DNA of 64,000 bases from Enhygromyxa salina (GTDB lineage: Bacteria > Myxococcota_A > Polyangia > Nannocystales > Nannocystaceae), in NCBI RefSeq assembly GCF_000737335.2, contig NZ_JMCC02000003.1:84741-148740 (forward strand), given 5' to 3'. The notes under the pieces were generated by a model. The model was not told the DNA's origin. It did not search any database and saw only the letters and a list, made by a program, of their open reading frames with translations. The translations under genes and the position numbers were made by a program. Below, one piece after another: positions 33,144 to 41,759 of the stretch; positions within the stretch are counted from its first letter, which is position 1; each line of letters starts with the position of its first letter.

Positions 33144-33482
33144 ATGGAGATCAACAGCAAGGGCGCCCCCGATCCGCGCGAGAACCTGTTTGGCGGCGTG
33201 GGCACGGTGAAGGTCTGGAATCTGCTACGCCGCAGCGCACCGCCGTTCACGGCCGTGCTCGCCTGCGAGCTGGATCCGGGCGGCCGCGTGGGGCGGCATC
33301 GGCAAGAGGAGTTCCCCGAGATCGTGATCGGGATCGAGGGCCTCGGCGAGGCGGTCGTGGGCAAGCAGCAGTTTGGCCTGCGGCCTGGCGATGTCGTGCA
33401 TCTGCCGGTCGGCGAGACCTTGGAGATCATCAACCACTCGGATACGGCGCGGTTGCAGTACCTGATCATCAAGGCCCGCTGA
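33144..33482 (+). CDS. Small cupin-domain protein
   Basis: A 112-residue single-domain cupin. The first motif is present in loosened form (LDPGGRVGRHRQEEFPEIVIGIEGLGEA, with one His and Glu of the usual metal site), and the second as LRPGDVVHLPVGETLEIINHSD. Only two or three of the usual metal ligands are clear, so a binding rather than enzymatic role is possible. It sits alone between the cytochrome c terminator and a convergent lipoprotein gene. Specific function unknown. Confidence 0.85.
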   Translation: MEINSKGAPDPRENLFGGVGTVKVWNLLRRSAPPFTAVLACELDPGGRVGRHRQEEFPEIVIGIEGLGEAVVGKQQFGLRPGDVVHLPVGETLEIINHSDTARLQYLIIKAR

Positions 33483-33534
33483 CAGGTTGGTCGCCTGCTG
33501 CTCGGGGACAGCGATCCCGGCGACCTGAGCAGGA

Positions 33535-34068
33535 CTACTGCGCGGGCGGAGCTGCAGCGTCGCCCGCCCCAGCGCCGTAGGTCTCGATGCACGCGCCCAA
33601 GATGTCGGGCAGGTCCTTCTTGTAGTCCGCGGGCGCGGCTCCCATCGCGACGATCTGGCAAGCCGCGATCTCGATGCTGCCAGCCTTCACGCAGCCGGTC
33701 TTGACCATGCCCAGCTGCATCTCTTTGGCCTCGTTCCAGCGCGTGAGGCCCTCGCCGTCGTAGTGCTTTTGCATGAACTCGTCCTGCGCGGTCGCAACCC
33801 CGGCGCAGGCGGTCTCGATGTCCTTCGGCAGCTCCTCTGGCAAGGTTGCGAGCGCCTTGATCGCGGCGGCCTTGTCGGCAACGGCCTTCTCCTCGGCGGC
33901 CCGCTCGGCCTTCTTCGCGGCCAGCCGCTCCTCGAGCTCCTTGTCGGCCTCGGACTTTTCTTCGGCCTTGTCGTCCTTCTTCTCCTCCTTCTTGTCGCAC
34001 GCGGGCAGCAGCGCGCAGAGCAGGAACGAGGACAGGATCAGCTTCGAGGTTCGCTTGAGGTGCAGCAT
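33535..34068 (-). CDS. Lys/Glu-rich lipoprotein
   Basis: A 177-residue protein with lipobox CALLPAC (Cys24). A highly charged Lys/Glu coiled-coil segment follows (about 25-70; KKEEKKDDKAEEK and EERLAAKKAERAAEEK), then a small globular domain with paired Cys (ACAGV, TGCVKAG, IAACQI and LGACIE) that could form two disulfides. No family was recognised. It is likely an envelope lipoprotein spanning some distance via its charged helix. Confidence 0.78.
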   Translation of the reverse strand: MLHLKRTSKLILSSFLLCALLPACDKKEEKKDDKAEEKSEADKELEERLAAKKAERAAEEKAVADKAAAIKALATLPEELPKDIETACAGVATAQDEFMQKHYDGEGLTRWNEAKEMQLGMVKTGCVKAGSIEIAACQIVAMGAAPADYKKDLPDILGACIETYGAGAGDAAAPPAQ

Positions 34069-34274
34069 CGAGGTGGCCGGATGATGCCACGATCACGGGC
34101 TGCGCGTCTGCGCGGGTCGCTCGCAAGCTCAGGAACGGGCGCGGCGCGGTGACAGGACTTGCGCGACAGCACCCAGAGGGGTCCCACCTGGGCTTCCGAG
34201 CGCTGCGGGATCGACGCGCCCCCCACTTCGTCGGGGCGCGTGGTCGCGGCCAAGCCCCGTGCACGCGTCGCCGC

Positions 34275-35003
34275 TCAAAGGTCGTCGAGCTTGGTCTTCA
34301 CATCTGACGAGGTGGAGATTTTCTTGCCAACGGTGACGAAGACCCACGGATGATCGCTGTAGTATCCATCCTCGGTCGATTGATCACCGACGACCGGCCG
34401 GGCGTCGCCAGAGATCGTGTTTCGATAGATGCTCGTCGAATCGTTGGTGACCACCGCGTTCATGAATCGCAGCATGTCCACGCCCAACCCCGCGCTCCAC
34501 TTCAGCTTCTCCGCTAGCACCTTCTTGCCCTTGTCCGAGTTATTCTTGCACTGGCCCACGTACTTGGACGAAAAGTGCACCCCACACACGGACAGCTGCA
34601 CGCCGCCCAGGGTCTTACTGAGGACCAGCACGTTCTCTTTATTGTCGGTGACCCGGCGCTTGATCGCAAACACGGCATTCGCCTCGTGAGTGCTGCGGTG
34701 CTCGGCTCGCACATAGCAGGCTATTTGCTGCTTCCAGTATTTCGGGCTCCCCTTCTCATTGTACTTCTGGGCTGACTTCGCCTGCTTGAGATACTTGACA
34801 TCAAACACCAGCAGCTCGTCCGGAAACTGATTATACTTGAATTCCTCGGACAGAAAGATCACGTCTGGGTAGGCCCGCGGGACCCCGTCGGGGCGCGCCA
34901 AGTGATTCATCAGGCAGCCGCACGCAATGTAGCCCCCGAGGTTGCCAACCCTGGTGTGCAGAAACAGCTTCCTTTCCCATTCCCGATCGTGACGACTGCT
35001 CAT
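34275..35003 (-). CDS. Putative PD-(D/E)XK nuclease-like protein
   Basis: A 242-residue frame from ATG 35003. Residues 45-80 read AYPDVIFLSEEFKYNQFPDE then LLVFDVKYLKQAKSAQKY, which fits the PD...(D/E)xK core, and KYWKQQIACYVRAEH (about 87-101) resembles the Gln-containing motif that follows in Cas4/RecB-type folds. The family is not recognised beyond that. The frame extends upstream without a start for about 20 codons (FKWSIEHNAIAEGAVAK), which look like genuine protein and connect by a frameshift to a zinc-ribbon segment. Base composition is less GC-rich than neighbours, suggesting transfer. Confidence 0.6.
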   Translation of the reverse strand: MSSRHDREWERKLFLHTRVGNLGGYIACGCLMNHLARPDGVPRAYPDVIFLSEEFKYNQFPDELLVFDVKYLKQAKSAQKYNEKGSPKYWKQQIACYVRAEHRSTHEANAVFAIKRRVTDNKENVLVLSKTLGGVQLSVCGVHFSSKYVGQCKNNSDKGKKVLAEKLKWSAGLGVDMLRFMNAVVTNDSTSIYRNTISGDARPVVGDQSTEDGYYSDHPWVFVTVGKKISTSSDVKTKLDDL

Positions 35004-35178
35004 CTTGGCGACCGCGCCCTCGGCGATCGCGTTGTGTTCGATGCTCCATTTGAACTTCTTGTCGCTTCAACGGCGGCCCCACCACGATGTTCATCGACAG
35101 CATGGTCTGGCCGTGGCAGATCGGGGCCAAGAAGGCTGTCTCGTTCTTGCCGCAGGTCGAGCATTTCCAGTGGTTCAT
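35004..35178 (-). pseudogene. Zinc-ribbon N-terminal part, frameshifted from the nuclease
   Basis: ATG 35178 opens a frame reading MNHWKCSTCGKNETAFLAP then ICHGQTMLSMNIVVGPPLK, a compact zinc-ribbon-like head (CSTCG and CHG). Near 35064-35066 the coding sense moves to another frame: after GPPLK the next sensible residues are DKKFKWSIEHNA, which run into the nuclease. A single extra base at that point would explain it. The original product would be about 300 residues. It could be a mutation, a sequencing error or programmed frameshifting. Confidence 0.5.
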
Positions 35179-35512
35179 GGGGTGGTGCCTTCGACAGCGC
35201 CCAACACCCCAACCTGCGAGCTCGTCGGTCGTTGGCGACCAGGCGCGGGCTCCGCGGACCTGTCAGGATCGAGGGTCAGGACGTCACAACATATCGCCAA
35301 CCCTCGAACATCCTCAAAATTTGCGTGATCCTTCCGGCTCGCCGCTCGAGGCCACCCGCGTTGCCGCTCGCGCGCCAACGCTCAGAGCGTGCCGAGCCAA
35401 GGCCCAGCACGCTACAAATCCAACCGTAATGAGTAGCTCGCCGCCCTGGGTGAACCAATCTACGAAGGCGTCCGCAAGCGGGCGAGAAGCCCTCGCCCGA
35501 GCTGAAAACAAT
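35179..35512 (-). other. Intergenic stretch with a doubtful 65-residue frame
   Basis: A 334-bp gap between the zinc-ribbon segment and the SIMPL gene. One minus-strand frame (TTG 35511 to 35314) encodes 65 residues with a single hydrophobic segment (LLITVGFVACWALARHAL) right after the SIMPL stop. It could be a tiny membrane protein, but there is no ribosome site. Composition is locally AT-richer near 35300-35330. Nothing else was seen. Confidence 0.25.
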
Positions 35513-36139
35513 TCAGCCCTTGGTGCGGAACATGATCTTCACCGAGGCCGCGATCGTGAGGTCCTCGGGGATCACCGGCGTAGCGACCGACTTGGCCTCG
35601 AGCGCCTGGGTCCGAAAATACCGCTGCTCGGCGCGTGGATCGATCTCGATGGCCTCGGGCCCCTCGAGCTCGATGTCGGTGGCCTTGGCGACGAGCCGCG
35701 CCTCGTCGCAAGCCTGCTTCACGGCCATGCGCAGGGCGTCTTCGCGAAATGGGGTCTCGTCCTGCAGACGAAAGCTCATCCCGCTGCTCTGGTTGGCGCC
35801 AGCCTTGACCCCAGCGTCGAACACCTGGCCGGCGTAGCCCACCTTGGTTCTGACCTGGACCCCGTTGCTGGCCCGAAAGCCGACGATCTTGGGAATATTG
35901 GTCTTCGGGTCATACGTGACGATCGGGTTGACCCCGAGTCCCGTCGTTGTCACCCCGTGGTTGGGCTGGGCCGAAACAGCCTTGAGTACGGCGTCGGTTT
36001 GATTGGCGGCGCTGACCACCGCTTCGGCCGCGGTCTTGCCCTCGGTCAGCACCCGCAGGTGCACCACGGCTTCGTCGGGTGCGACCTTGATGTCACCAGT
36101 TCCAGTTACGCGTAGGGTCCCATGCTTATCTTTCATCAT
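35513..36139 (-). CDS. SIMPL (DUF541) domain protein
   Basis: A 208-residue protein that is almost entirely a SIMPL/DUF541 domain: LRVTGTGDIKVAPDEAVVHLRVLTEGKTAAEAV at the start, VGFRASNGVQVRTK in the middle and EDLTIAASVKIMFRTKG at the end. Relatives include E. coli YggE and mouse SIMPL; they are usually periplasmic or outer-membrane associated and linked to oxidative stress, but this one lacks a visible signal peptide. Biochemical role unknown. Confidence 0.88.
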   Translation of the reverse strand: MMKDKHGTLRVTGTGDIKVAPDEAVVHLRVLTEGKTAAEAVVSAANQTDAVLKAVSAQPNHGVTTTGLGVNPIVTYDPKTNIPKIVGFRASNGVQVRTKVGYAGQVFDAGVKAGANQSSGMSFRLQDETPFREDALRMAVKQACDEARLVAKATDIELEGPEAIEIDPRAEQRYFRTQALEAKSVATPVIPEDLTIAASVKIMFRTKG

Positions 36140-36286
36140 AGTCTCCGTTGGCTGGGTATCCTGTCACGATTTCATGGGCTGGTCGGACGCTGCTGCCCCG
36201 CAGCGTTTGCGACCCGTCACTCGCGAAGTCGTGATGATTTTCGCGGGCCGCAGCCCTGGCATTCGCGGTTGGTGTAGAGTCCCAGG

Positions 36287-36424
36287 ATGAGCCGAATCCT
36301 CGTCATTGGCGGCAGGGGCGACAGCGTCAACGCGCCGCCCAACGCCGCGATCGCGCAGATCACCGCGGGGCTCGAGCGCGGCGGCGGCGAGCAGGCCGTG
36401 CTGCGGTGGTCACCGCCGGGTTGA
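36287..36424 (+). CDS. Possible 45-residue protein
   Basis: ATG 36287 follows a CCAGG-type ribosome site and encodes MSRILVIGGRGDSVN then APPNAAIAQITAGLERGGGE and a short tail. The opening resembles the first strand and nucleotide loop of a Rossmann or flavodoxin-like fold, cut short by a TGA. It may be the remnant of a larger enzyme or a chance frame. The rest of the 36140-36560 gap shows a degenerate GTCGAA-rich stretch at 36430-36470 and nothing more. Confidence 0.3.
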   Translation: MSRILVIGGRGDSVNAPPNAAIAQITAGLERGGGEQAVLRWSPPG

Positions 36425-36560
36425 ACCCGGGGTCGAAGCGCGTCGAACCAGGCGTCGAATCAGGCGCCGAAGCGGCCGCGATGACGGATGCGCGCCAATC
36501 GGATCCGAGTTCGCGCCAAGCCGTGGTCAACCTGCGAGGTCGCCCGCATGGTCCGGCGCG

Positions 36561-37667
36561 ATGACCCTCGCACCCGCGCAGCGACTCCCTCTCCTCGGCC
36601 TGTTGGGCGCCGTCCCGTTGGTTGGCTGCCTCGCCTGCATCGACGTCGATCTTGGCGGAAGCACGACCACTGCCGACCCCACCAACAGCAGCGCCACGAC
36701 CGGCGATCCCAGCACCGGTGACGGCGACGGCGACCCCGGTGACGGCGACGGCGACCCCGGCGACGGCGACCCCGGCACGACCGGCAGCGACGAGACGATC
36801 ATCGAGTTGGTCCCGCAGCAAACCTTGACCGACGCGGGCCCGAGCCAAGTGGTGCAGGCCGTGGCGCTGAGCCCCGCCGGAGACCGCGTCGTCGCGGCCA
36901 TGGGCGCCAATCGTGTGGTCGTGTTCTCCCTCGCCGACGCGAGCGCGAGCACGGTCCACACGATCGGCGGCGGCGACCTGTTCGAGGCTGGCGCCGCGGT
37001 GTGGGGCGCCAAGGGCTTCGCGGTGGGGACCTTCAGCTCGTGCCTGGTGTTTGATGCCGCTGGCAGCCTGGCCCACGAGCTGCCGGATCGCTGCTCGTAC
37101 TTGGCCGTGTCCGCCGACGGCGAGACCCTCGTGCGCACGACCACCGACGCCGTCGCCACCGTCGGGTTCGAGAGCGGCTTGGTGACGGCATCCGCGCCGA
37201 TGGTCAGCCCTTCGGGCCTTGGCTTCGACGGCGAGCGCGTTCACGTGCTCGAGAACGACGGTGAGTTCACGATCGGATCGCGGACCTTGCCAAACCTCGA
37301 CGGCGCGCAGACCCACGCCATCGATGTCCGCTCCCTGTTTGGCGGACCCCTGCGGGGGACCTTGCGCTACGCCGAGGCCAAGCTGTGGTCCGACTTCACG
37401 GGTTCCCCCGTCTCGCTCGTGACCGAGGGTCTCGAAGATCAAAAGGCGCTCGCGGTCAGCGAGGATCGGCGCTGGGCGGCGTCGGTGGGGTTTGCCGCCG
37501 GGATTCACCTGTACGACGCGGCCACCGGTCAGCACCTCGCACAGGCCACGCTCGACACCGCCAACGCTGGCGGGCTCGGCTTTGACGCGAGCGCGGATCG
37601 GCTGGTGGCGGGCAGCAACACTGGCGTCGCCGTGTTCGGGATCATCGAGACGCCGGCACAAAACTGA
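36561..37667 (+). CDS. WD40-like beta-propeller lipoprotein with GD linker
   Basis: A 368-residue protein; ATG 36561 starts the signal PLLGLLGAVPLVGC (Cys23). Thr/Ser- and Gly-Asp-rich spacer covers about 30-75. The remaining part is a repeat-propeller: VVQAVALSPAGDRVVAAMG, SYLAVSADGETLVRTT, KALAVSEDRRWAASVG and GGLGFDASADRLVAGSN are successive blades of WD40/YVTN type. It is likely a surface or periplasmic binding protein; ligand unknown. It is convergent with the AraC regulator gene. Confidence 0.82.
   Translation: MTLAPAQRLPLLGLLGAVPLVGCLACIDVDLGGSTTTADPTNSSATTGDPSTGDGDGDPGDGDGDPGDGDPGTTGSDETIIELVPQQTLTDAGPSQVVQAVALSPAGDRVVAAMGANRVVVFSLADASASTVHTIGGGDLFEAGAAVWGAKGFAVGTFSSCLVFDAAGSLAHELPDRCSYLAVSADGETLVRTTTDAVATVGFESGLVTASAPMVSPSGLGFDGERVHVLENDGEFTIGSRTLPNLDGAQTHAIDVRSLFGGPLRGTLRYAEAKLWSDFTGSPVSLVTEGLEDQKALAVSEDRRWAASVGFAAGIHLYDAATGQHLAQATLDTANAGGLGFDASADRLVAGSNTGVAVFGIIETPAQN
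36714..36777. repeat. Gly-Asp coding hexamer tract
   Basis: GGCGAC hexamers interspersed with CCCGGT/CCCCGG encode the spacer of the propeller lipoprotein. Confidence 0.85.
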
Positions 37668-37673
37668 CGCGCT

Positions 37674-38495
37674 TCACAGCCGCTGGGCCGCGCGCCAGGC
37701 CGCGGGAGGCATACCCGTCTCGCGGGCGAACAGCTCGGTGAACCGTTGCGGCGCGGCGAAGCCCAGCTCGAACGCGATGTCCTTGATGTCGCGATCCGAC
37801 TCGCGCAGCCGCTGCATCGCCGCGGCGACCAACGCCCGGCTCTTCTCGCGGGCGAAGTTGGTGCCGGCGTCGCTGAGCCGGCGCTGCAGCGTGCGCGGGC
37901 TCTGGCCGGTCTGGCGGGCCGCCTGCGCCAGCGTGAGACTGGCCCCGGCTGTGGCGAGCAGCCCGGCGAGGCGCTCGAGCTCGGGGCTGGTGACGCGGGT
38001 GTGGTCATGCAGCTGCTCGCGCAGCCTGGCCAACCACGGCGACCGCTCGACGAGCGCGGGTCGCAGCCAGGTCAGGGCCTCGCGCTCGTGGGTGAACACG
38101 CGCCCCTCGAAGGGCAGCGGAACGACCCGGTGAAAGCCCTCGGCGAGCATCGCGACGACGCCCTCTGGCCGAACCACCGCTTCCTTTTGGATCCCCTCGA
38201 GGTAGCGGGGGCCGGTCGCGTAGTACCGCATGACGCGGGTCATCGCGCCGGAGCTGACACCCGTGACGTCGCTGAGCACGATCAGCTGCAAGCGACGCCG
38301 CGGCCCGCAACGCGCACAAGCCTCGAGGGTCGCGACCAGCTCCTCGGCGTCCTCGGCCTCGAGCCGACCCCAGGCCAGCAGCACGAACAGGTCGTCGCCC
38401 GGCGACGCGCACCAGAACCGTCGGGCCTCGAGGCGATGCTCGCTCGGGGCCGCGAAATAGCGCGAGGCATCGGTCGTCCGCTGGGCTAGCGACAC
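37674..38495 (-). CDS. AraC-family transcriptional regulator
   Basis: From GTG 38495 it is 273 residues; the frame is open back to 38681, but the extra part lacks family character. The N-terminal sensor domain (about 1-170) is unrecognised, with a CARCGPRRRLQLIVL segment. The C-terminal AraC domain has two helix-turn-helix units: LTLAQAARQTGQSPRTLQRRL (first) and IKDIAFELGFAAPQRFTELF followed by ARETGMPPAAWR (second). It is divergent from the giant pentapeptide gene, separated by a 222-bp gap, and is a good candidate to control it. Confidence 0.9.
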   Translation of the reverse strand: MSLAQRTTDASRYFAAPSEHRLEARRFWCASPGDDLFVLLAWGRLEAEDAEELVATLEACARCGPRRRLQLIVLSDVTGVSSGAMTRVMRYYATGPRYLEGIQKEAVVRPEGVVAMLAEGFHRVVPLPFEGRVFTHEREALTWLRPALVERSPWLARLREQLHDHTRVTSPELERLAGLLATAGASLTLAQAARQTGQSPRTLQRRLSDAGTNFAREKSRALVAAAMQRLRESDRDIKDIAFELGFAAPQRFTELFARETGMPPAAWRAAQRL

Positions 38496-38717
38496 CCGCG
38501 GAGCATAGTGTGCGAGCGCGCCAACCTCTACGCGGACCGGTGCTGGGCACCACGCCACCCCCCTGACGGCCCGGTCTCTTGCGGGCTTGTCGGTCTCTGG
38601 GCACTCTCCCTCGTGCAGGAGGTACGTTGTTGGTGACCACGAGTATCCGTTCAGGCTGGTGCCGGGAAGATTCTTCCGCACCGTCTCTCGGGCACTGGTA
38701 GGGTGGACGCGGTGAGC

Positions 38718-40841
38718 ATGCCCGTGGACAAGAAAGCAAGACTCGCTGCGACCTTGCGGAGTGGCGCAGATGCCTCGGTCCTTGGTTCGCTCAGCGGGGC
38801 CGACCTCAGCGAGGCCAACCTCCGCGGAGCTGACCTTCGCAAGGCCGACCTCAGCAAGGCCGACCTCAGCGAGGCCGACCTCAGCGAGGCCGACCTCAGC
38901 AAGGCCGACCTCAGCGAGGCCATGCGCCGCGGAGCCAGGTTGCTCCGATGGAAGTTCTTCGCGAAGAACATGCCACCTTGGATGTCAGACACTCGGGCCA
39001 ACCTGATGAGCAGGGCCAACCTCAGCGGGGCCGACCTCAGCGGGGCCAACCTCAGCGGGGCCAACCTCAGCGGGGCCAACCTTCGCAAGGCCGACGTCAG
39101 TGGGGCCGACCTTCGCAAAGCCAACCTCGGAGGGGCCGACCTTCGAGGGGCCGGCCTCCGTGGGACCGACCTCCGTGGGACAGACCTCCGTCGGACCGAC
39201 TTTCGCTGGACTGATCTTCGCGGCGCTGAATTCGGGGTGTCCGAACTCAGCGGGGCCTACGTCCGCGGGATCAGGCTCGACGGGTCCAAACTCGGCGGGA
39301 TCAAGCTCAGCGGGGCCGAACTCCGCAGGGTCAACTTCGAGGCGGCCGACCTCAGCGGATCCGACCTCAGCGGGGCCGACCTCAGCCGGGCCGAACTCAG
39401 CCGGGCCGACCTCAGCAAAGCCGACCTCAGCAAAGCCGACCTCAGCAAAGCCGACCTCAGCAAAGCCAAGCTCCTGGGGGCCGACCTCCGCGAGGCCAAA
39501 CTCCTGTGGGCCAACCTCCGCGGGGCCGACCTCCGCAAAACCGACCTCCGCAAAACCGACCTCAGCAGGGCTGACCTCAGCAAAGCCGACCTCGGCAAAG
39601 CCGACCTCAGCGGAGCCCACCTCGCTCGAGGGAGGTTGGCTCAAACTAATCTCGGCAGGGCCGATCTTCGCGGTGCCAACCTCAGTGGTGCCGACCTCAG
39701 TGAGGTCAACCTCGGTGGGGCCAACCTTCACAGTGCCAACCTCCGTGGGGCCAACCTCCGTCAGGCCAACCTCGGCGAGGCCGAACTCGGTGGGGCTGAC
39801 CTCCGCGAAGCCAACCTCGAGGCGGCCGACCTCCGCGGAGCCGAACTCAGCGGGGCCGACCTCAGCAGGGCCAAACTCCAGGGGACCAAACTCCAGGGGA
39901 CCAAACTCCAGGGGGCCAAACTCTCTGGGTCCATACTCGGCCGGAACGATCTCAGCGGGGTCGACCTGGTTGGGGTCGACCTCCATGGGGTCGATCTCGG
40001 TGGAGTCGACTTTCTCGGGGTCGACTTCAGCAGGGTCGACCTCCGTGGTGCCACCTTCCTTGGAGTCGACTTTCGTGAGGCCGAACTCCGCGGGATTGAC
40101 TTCCGCCGGGTCGACTTTAGCGGAGCCAACTTTAGCGGGGCCAACTTTGGTGGGGGCGACTTCAGCGGGGCCAAGTTCAGCGGGACCAACCTCAGCGGGG
40201 CTAACTTCAGCAATGCCGACTTCCGTGAGGCTAACTTCCGGAAGGCTAACTTTAGCGGGGCCAACTTTAGCGGGGCCAACTTTGGTGGGGGCGACTTCAG
40301 TGGGGCCAACTTTGACGGGGCTAACCTGGTTGGGGCAAACCTCGGCGGGGCCAACCTGACGGGGACCGACTTCCGTAGGGGGCAGCTGAGCGGGGTCAAC
40401 CTCAGCAGGGCCAACCTCAGCAAAGCCTACCTTGCGGGAGCCGACCTGAGCGGGGCCGACCTGAGCGGGGCCGACCTGAGCGGGGCCGACCTGACTGCGA
40501 CCGACCTGAGCGGGGCCGACCTGAGCGGGGCCAGGCTGAGCGGGGCCAGGCTGAGCGGGGCCAGGCTGAGCGGGACCGACCGCAGCAGTGCCGACCTCCG
40601 CGGGGCCATCCCAAGCGGCGACGACCTCCACGGAAGCGACCTTGTCGGGACCGATAGCATGTCGCTCACGATTCACGTCGACTTGGAGGCGCTGAACGTT
40701 CCTGTCGTCGGCCGGCTCATTGCTGCGTTGCAACGTTCATATGCGGCCAACACGGGGGGGATGCTTGAACTCGTGGACTCGGAGCCCCTCCCGCCTCAGC
40801 CGCCTCGACAGCAAAAGCGGGATCTCACCGATGTCGGATGA
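38718..40841 (+). CDS. Giant pentapeptide-repeat protein
   Basis: A 707-residue protein from ATG 38718; a GTG at 38703 adds five residues. Residues about 25-645 are more than 100 tandem A(D/N)LSx-type pentapeptides (GADLSGANLSGANLRKADL), which fold as a right-handed quadrilateral beta-helix about 150 nm or less long. One break (about residues 74-97, with FFAKNMPPWM) inserts a loop. A central block uses Phe instead of Leu as inward residue (FSGANFSGANFGGGDF). The C-terminal tail (about 650-707) is not a repeat (LTIHVDLEALNVPVVGRLI) and may dimerise or bind the coiled-coil partner, whose start lies inside this gene. MfpA/Qnr relatives mimic DNA, but no such role is shown here. Confidence 0.92.
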   Translation: MPVDKKARLAATLRSGADASVLGSLSGADLSEANLRGADLRKADLSKADLSEADLSEADLSKADLSEAMRRGARLLRWKFFAKNMPPWMSDTRANLMSRANLSGADLSGANLSGANLSGANLRKADVSGADLRKANLGGADLRGAGLRGTDLRGTDLRRTDFRWTDLRGAEFGVSELSGAYVRGIRLDGSKLGGIKLSGAELRRVNFEAADLSGSDLSGADLSRAELSRADLSKADLSKADLSKADLSKAKLLGADLREAKLLWANLRGADLRKTDLRKTDLSRADLSKADLGKADLSGAHLARGRLAQTNLGRADLRGANLSGADLSEVNLGGANLHSANLRGANLRQANLGEAELGGADLREANLEAADLRGAELSGADLSRAKLQGTKLQGTKLQGAKLSGSILGRNDLSGVDLVGVDLHGVDLGGVDFLGVDFSRVDLRGATFLGVDFREAELRGIDFRRVDFSGANFSGANFGGGDFSGAKFSGTNLSGANFSNADFREANFRKANFSGANFSGANFGGGDFSGANFDGANLVGANLGGANLTGTDFRRGQLSGVNLSRANLSKAYLAGADLSGADLSGADLSGADLTATDLSGADLSGARLSGARLSGARLSGTDRSSADLRGAIPSGDDLHGSDLVGTDSMSLTIHVDLEALNVPVVGRLIAALQRSYAANTGGMLELVDSEPLPPQPPRQQKRDLTDVG
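38796..40660. repeat. 15-bp tandem repeat array coding pentapeptides
   Basis: Over 100 diverged copies of a 15-bp unit, consensus near GGGGCCGACCTCAGC. Identity between neighbours is high in several blocks, such as 38815-38920 and 40440-40580, indicating recent expansion. Because the unit is a multiple of three with no stop in most frames, two other frames also stay open for more than 400 codons. Confidence 0.95.
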
Positions 40842-41502
40842 CGGTGAGGGCAAGGCCCCAGGCTCCGGGCCGAAATCCGCTGCACTGACGGCGGTACCTT
40901 CGAGCGATAGTGTTCCGTTCTTTGCCAAGTGGTGGCAGGAGATCCGCAATATATTCGCGGGCAAGAACGACGCCGTCGATCAGGAAGGCGAGTTGCTCGC
41001 TGGCGCCCTGATGAGAGCCCCACGCGACCACGCGAGCAAGCAACACTTTCAGAACGAGGAGTCGACGGCGAGGGCCGATCACGAGCGGAGTATGGCGGAG
41101 AAAGCCAAGGCCGAGACCGCGGCGATCGAGCGCCGCGCCGAAGTCGACCTGGCGATCGCCAAGGCCACCGCCGAGAAGATACGAGCAGAGGCGGACAAGT
41201 GCCGCGCAGAGGCGATGAAGATTCAGGGGGAAACAGAGGCTATCCGCGTCTCGACGGCACGCGAGCTGCTCTTGGCGAAGGTGGAGGCGGAGGCCGCAGG
41301 CTATAGGTTTGTCGCCACCGAGGTTGACGGGCAGCCTGTGTTTACGATCATCAGGGCCGAAGTCATGTCGCCCCGCTTGATCTCAGTGGAGGTCCAACCA
41401 GAGGCTCCGTCCAGGCGCGAACTAGGGTCTGCTTCAACGCCCGGCGAGTGTGTTGATGGGGGCGCGCGTCCGATGTCAGCTCGCCCTCCGACGGCGTCGT
41501 AG
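40831..41502 (+). CDS. Coiled-coil partner of the pentapeptide protein
   Basis: A 223-residue protein; its ATG at 40831 overlaps the end of the pentapeptide gene by 11 bp, which indicates coupled translation. After a Gly/Ser-rich start comes an amphipathic segment (VPFFAKWWQEIRNIF, about 30-44). A long charged coiled coil follows (about 75-160; ERSMAEKAKAETAAIERRAE, AKATAEKIRAEADKCRAEAM), and then a small beta tail (AGYRFVATEVDGQPVFTIIRAEV). No family was recognised. It may tether the beta-helix rod to a membrane or oligomerise it. Confidence 0.75.
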   Translation: MSDDGEGKAPGSGPKSAALTAVPSSDSVPFFAKWWQEIRNIFAGKNDAVDQEGELLAGALMRAPRDHASKQHFQNEESTARADHERSMAEKAKAETAAIERRAEVDLAIAKATAEKIRAEADKCRAEAMKIQGETEAIRVSTARELLLAKVEAEAAGYRFVATEVDGQPVFTIIRAEVMSPRLISVEVQPEAPSRRELGSASTPGECVDGGARPMSARPPTAS

Positions 41503-41700
41503 CTACTTCCGCTCCGTCGGGCGCTTCCCAAGCGCCGCGGACGCGACCTCGCGTCCCGCGTTCACGAGTACCCAGGACACGGTGGTCCAGCCCTTCAGTC
41601 GGCGTTGCCAGCGAGGCCCCCCCAGCTTCTCGAAGTGATCGAGCCACTCGAGGGCGTCGCCGATCCCTCCTGGGAGATCCGGCTGGGCACGAGCAACTCG
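41503..41700 (-). pseudogene. C-terminal remnant of an unknown protein
   Basis: The minus strand encodes a coherent tail ending at a TAG at 41505-41503: GGIGDALEWLDHFEKLGG, then PRWQRRLKGWTTVSWVLVNA and GREVASAALGKRPTERK. It has no start; the frame fades upstream of about 41700. The pattern reads as genuine protein rather than shadow, perhaps a transposase tail, but no family was recognised. It abuts the coiled-coil gene end to end. Confidence 0.35.
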
Positions 41701-41759
41701 ACGAGTCGAATAGGTCGGGCTCCAACCTTGGAGTTCGTGTTGTCCGGCCCAAGCAGCCC

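Noticed and set aside
35314..35511. A 65-residue membrane peptide after the SIMPL gene
   Set aside because: TTG start, no ribosome site, and an overlapping alternative frame; listed only as a doubtful item within the intergenic entry.
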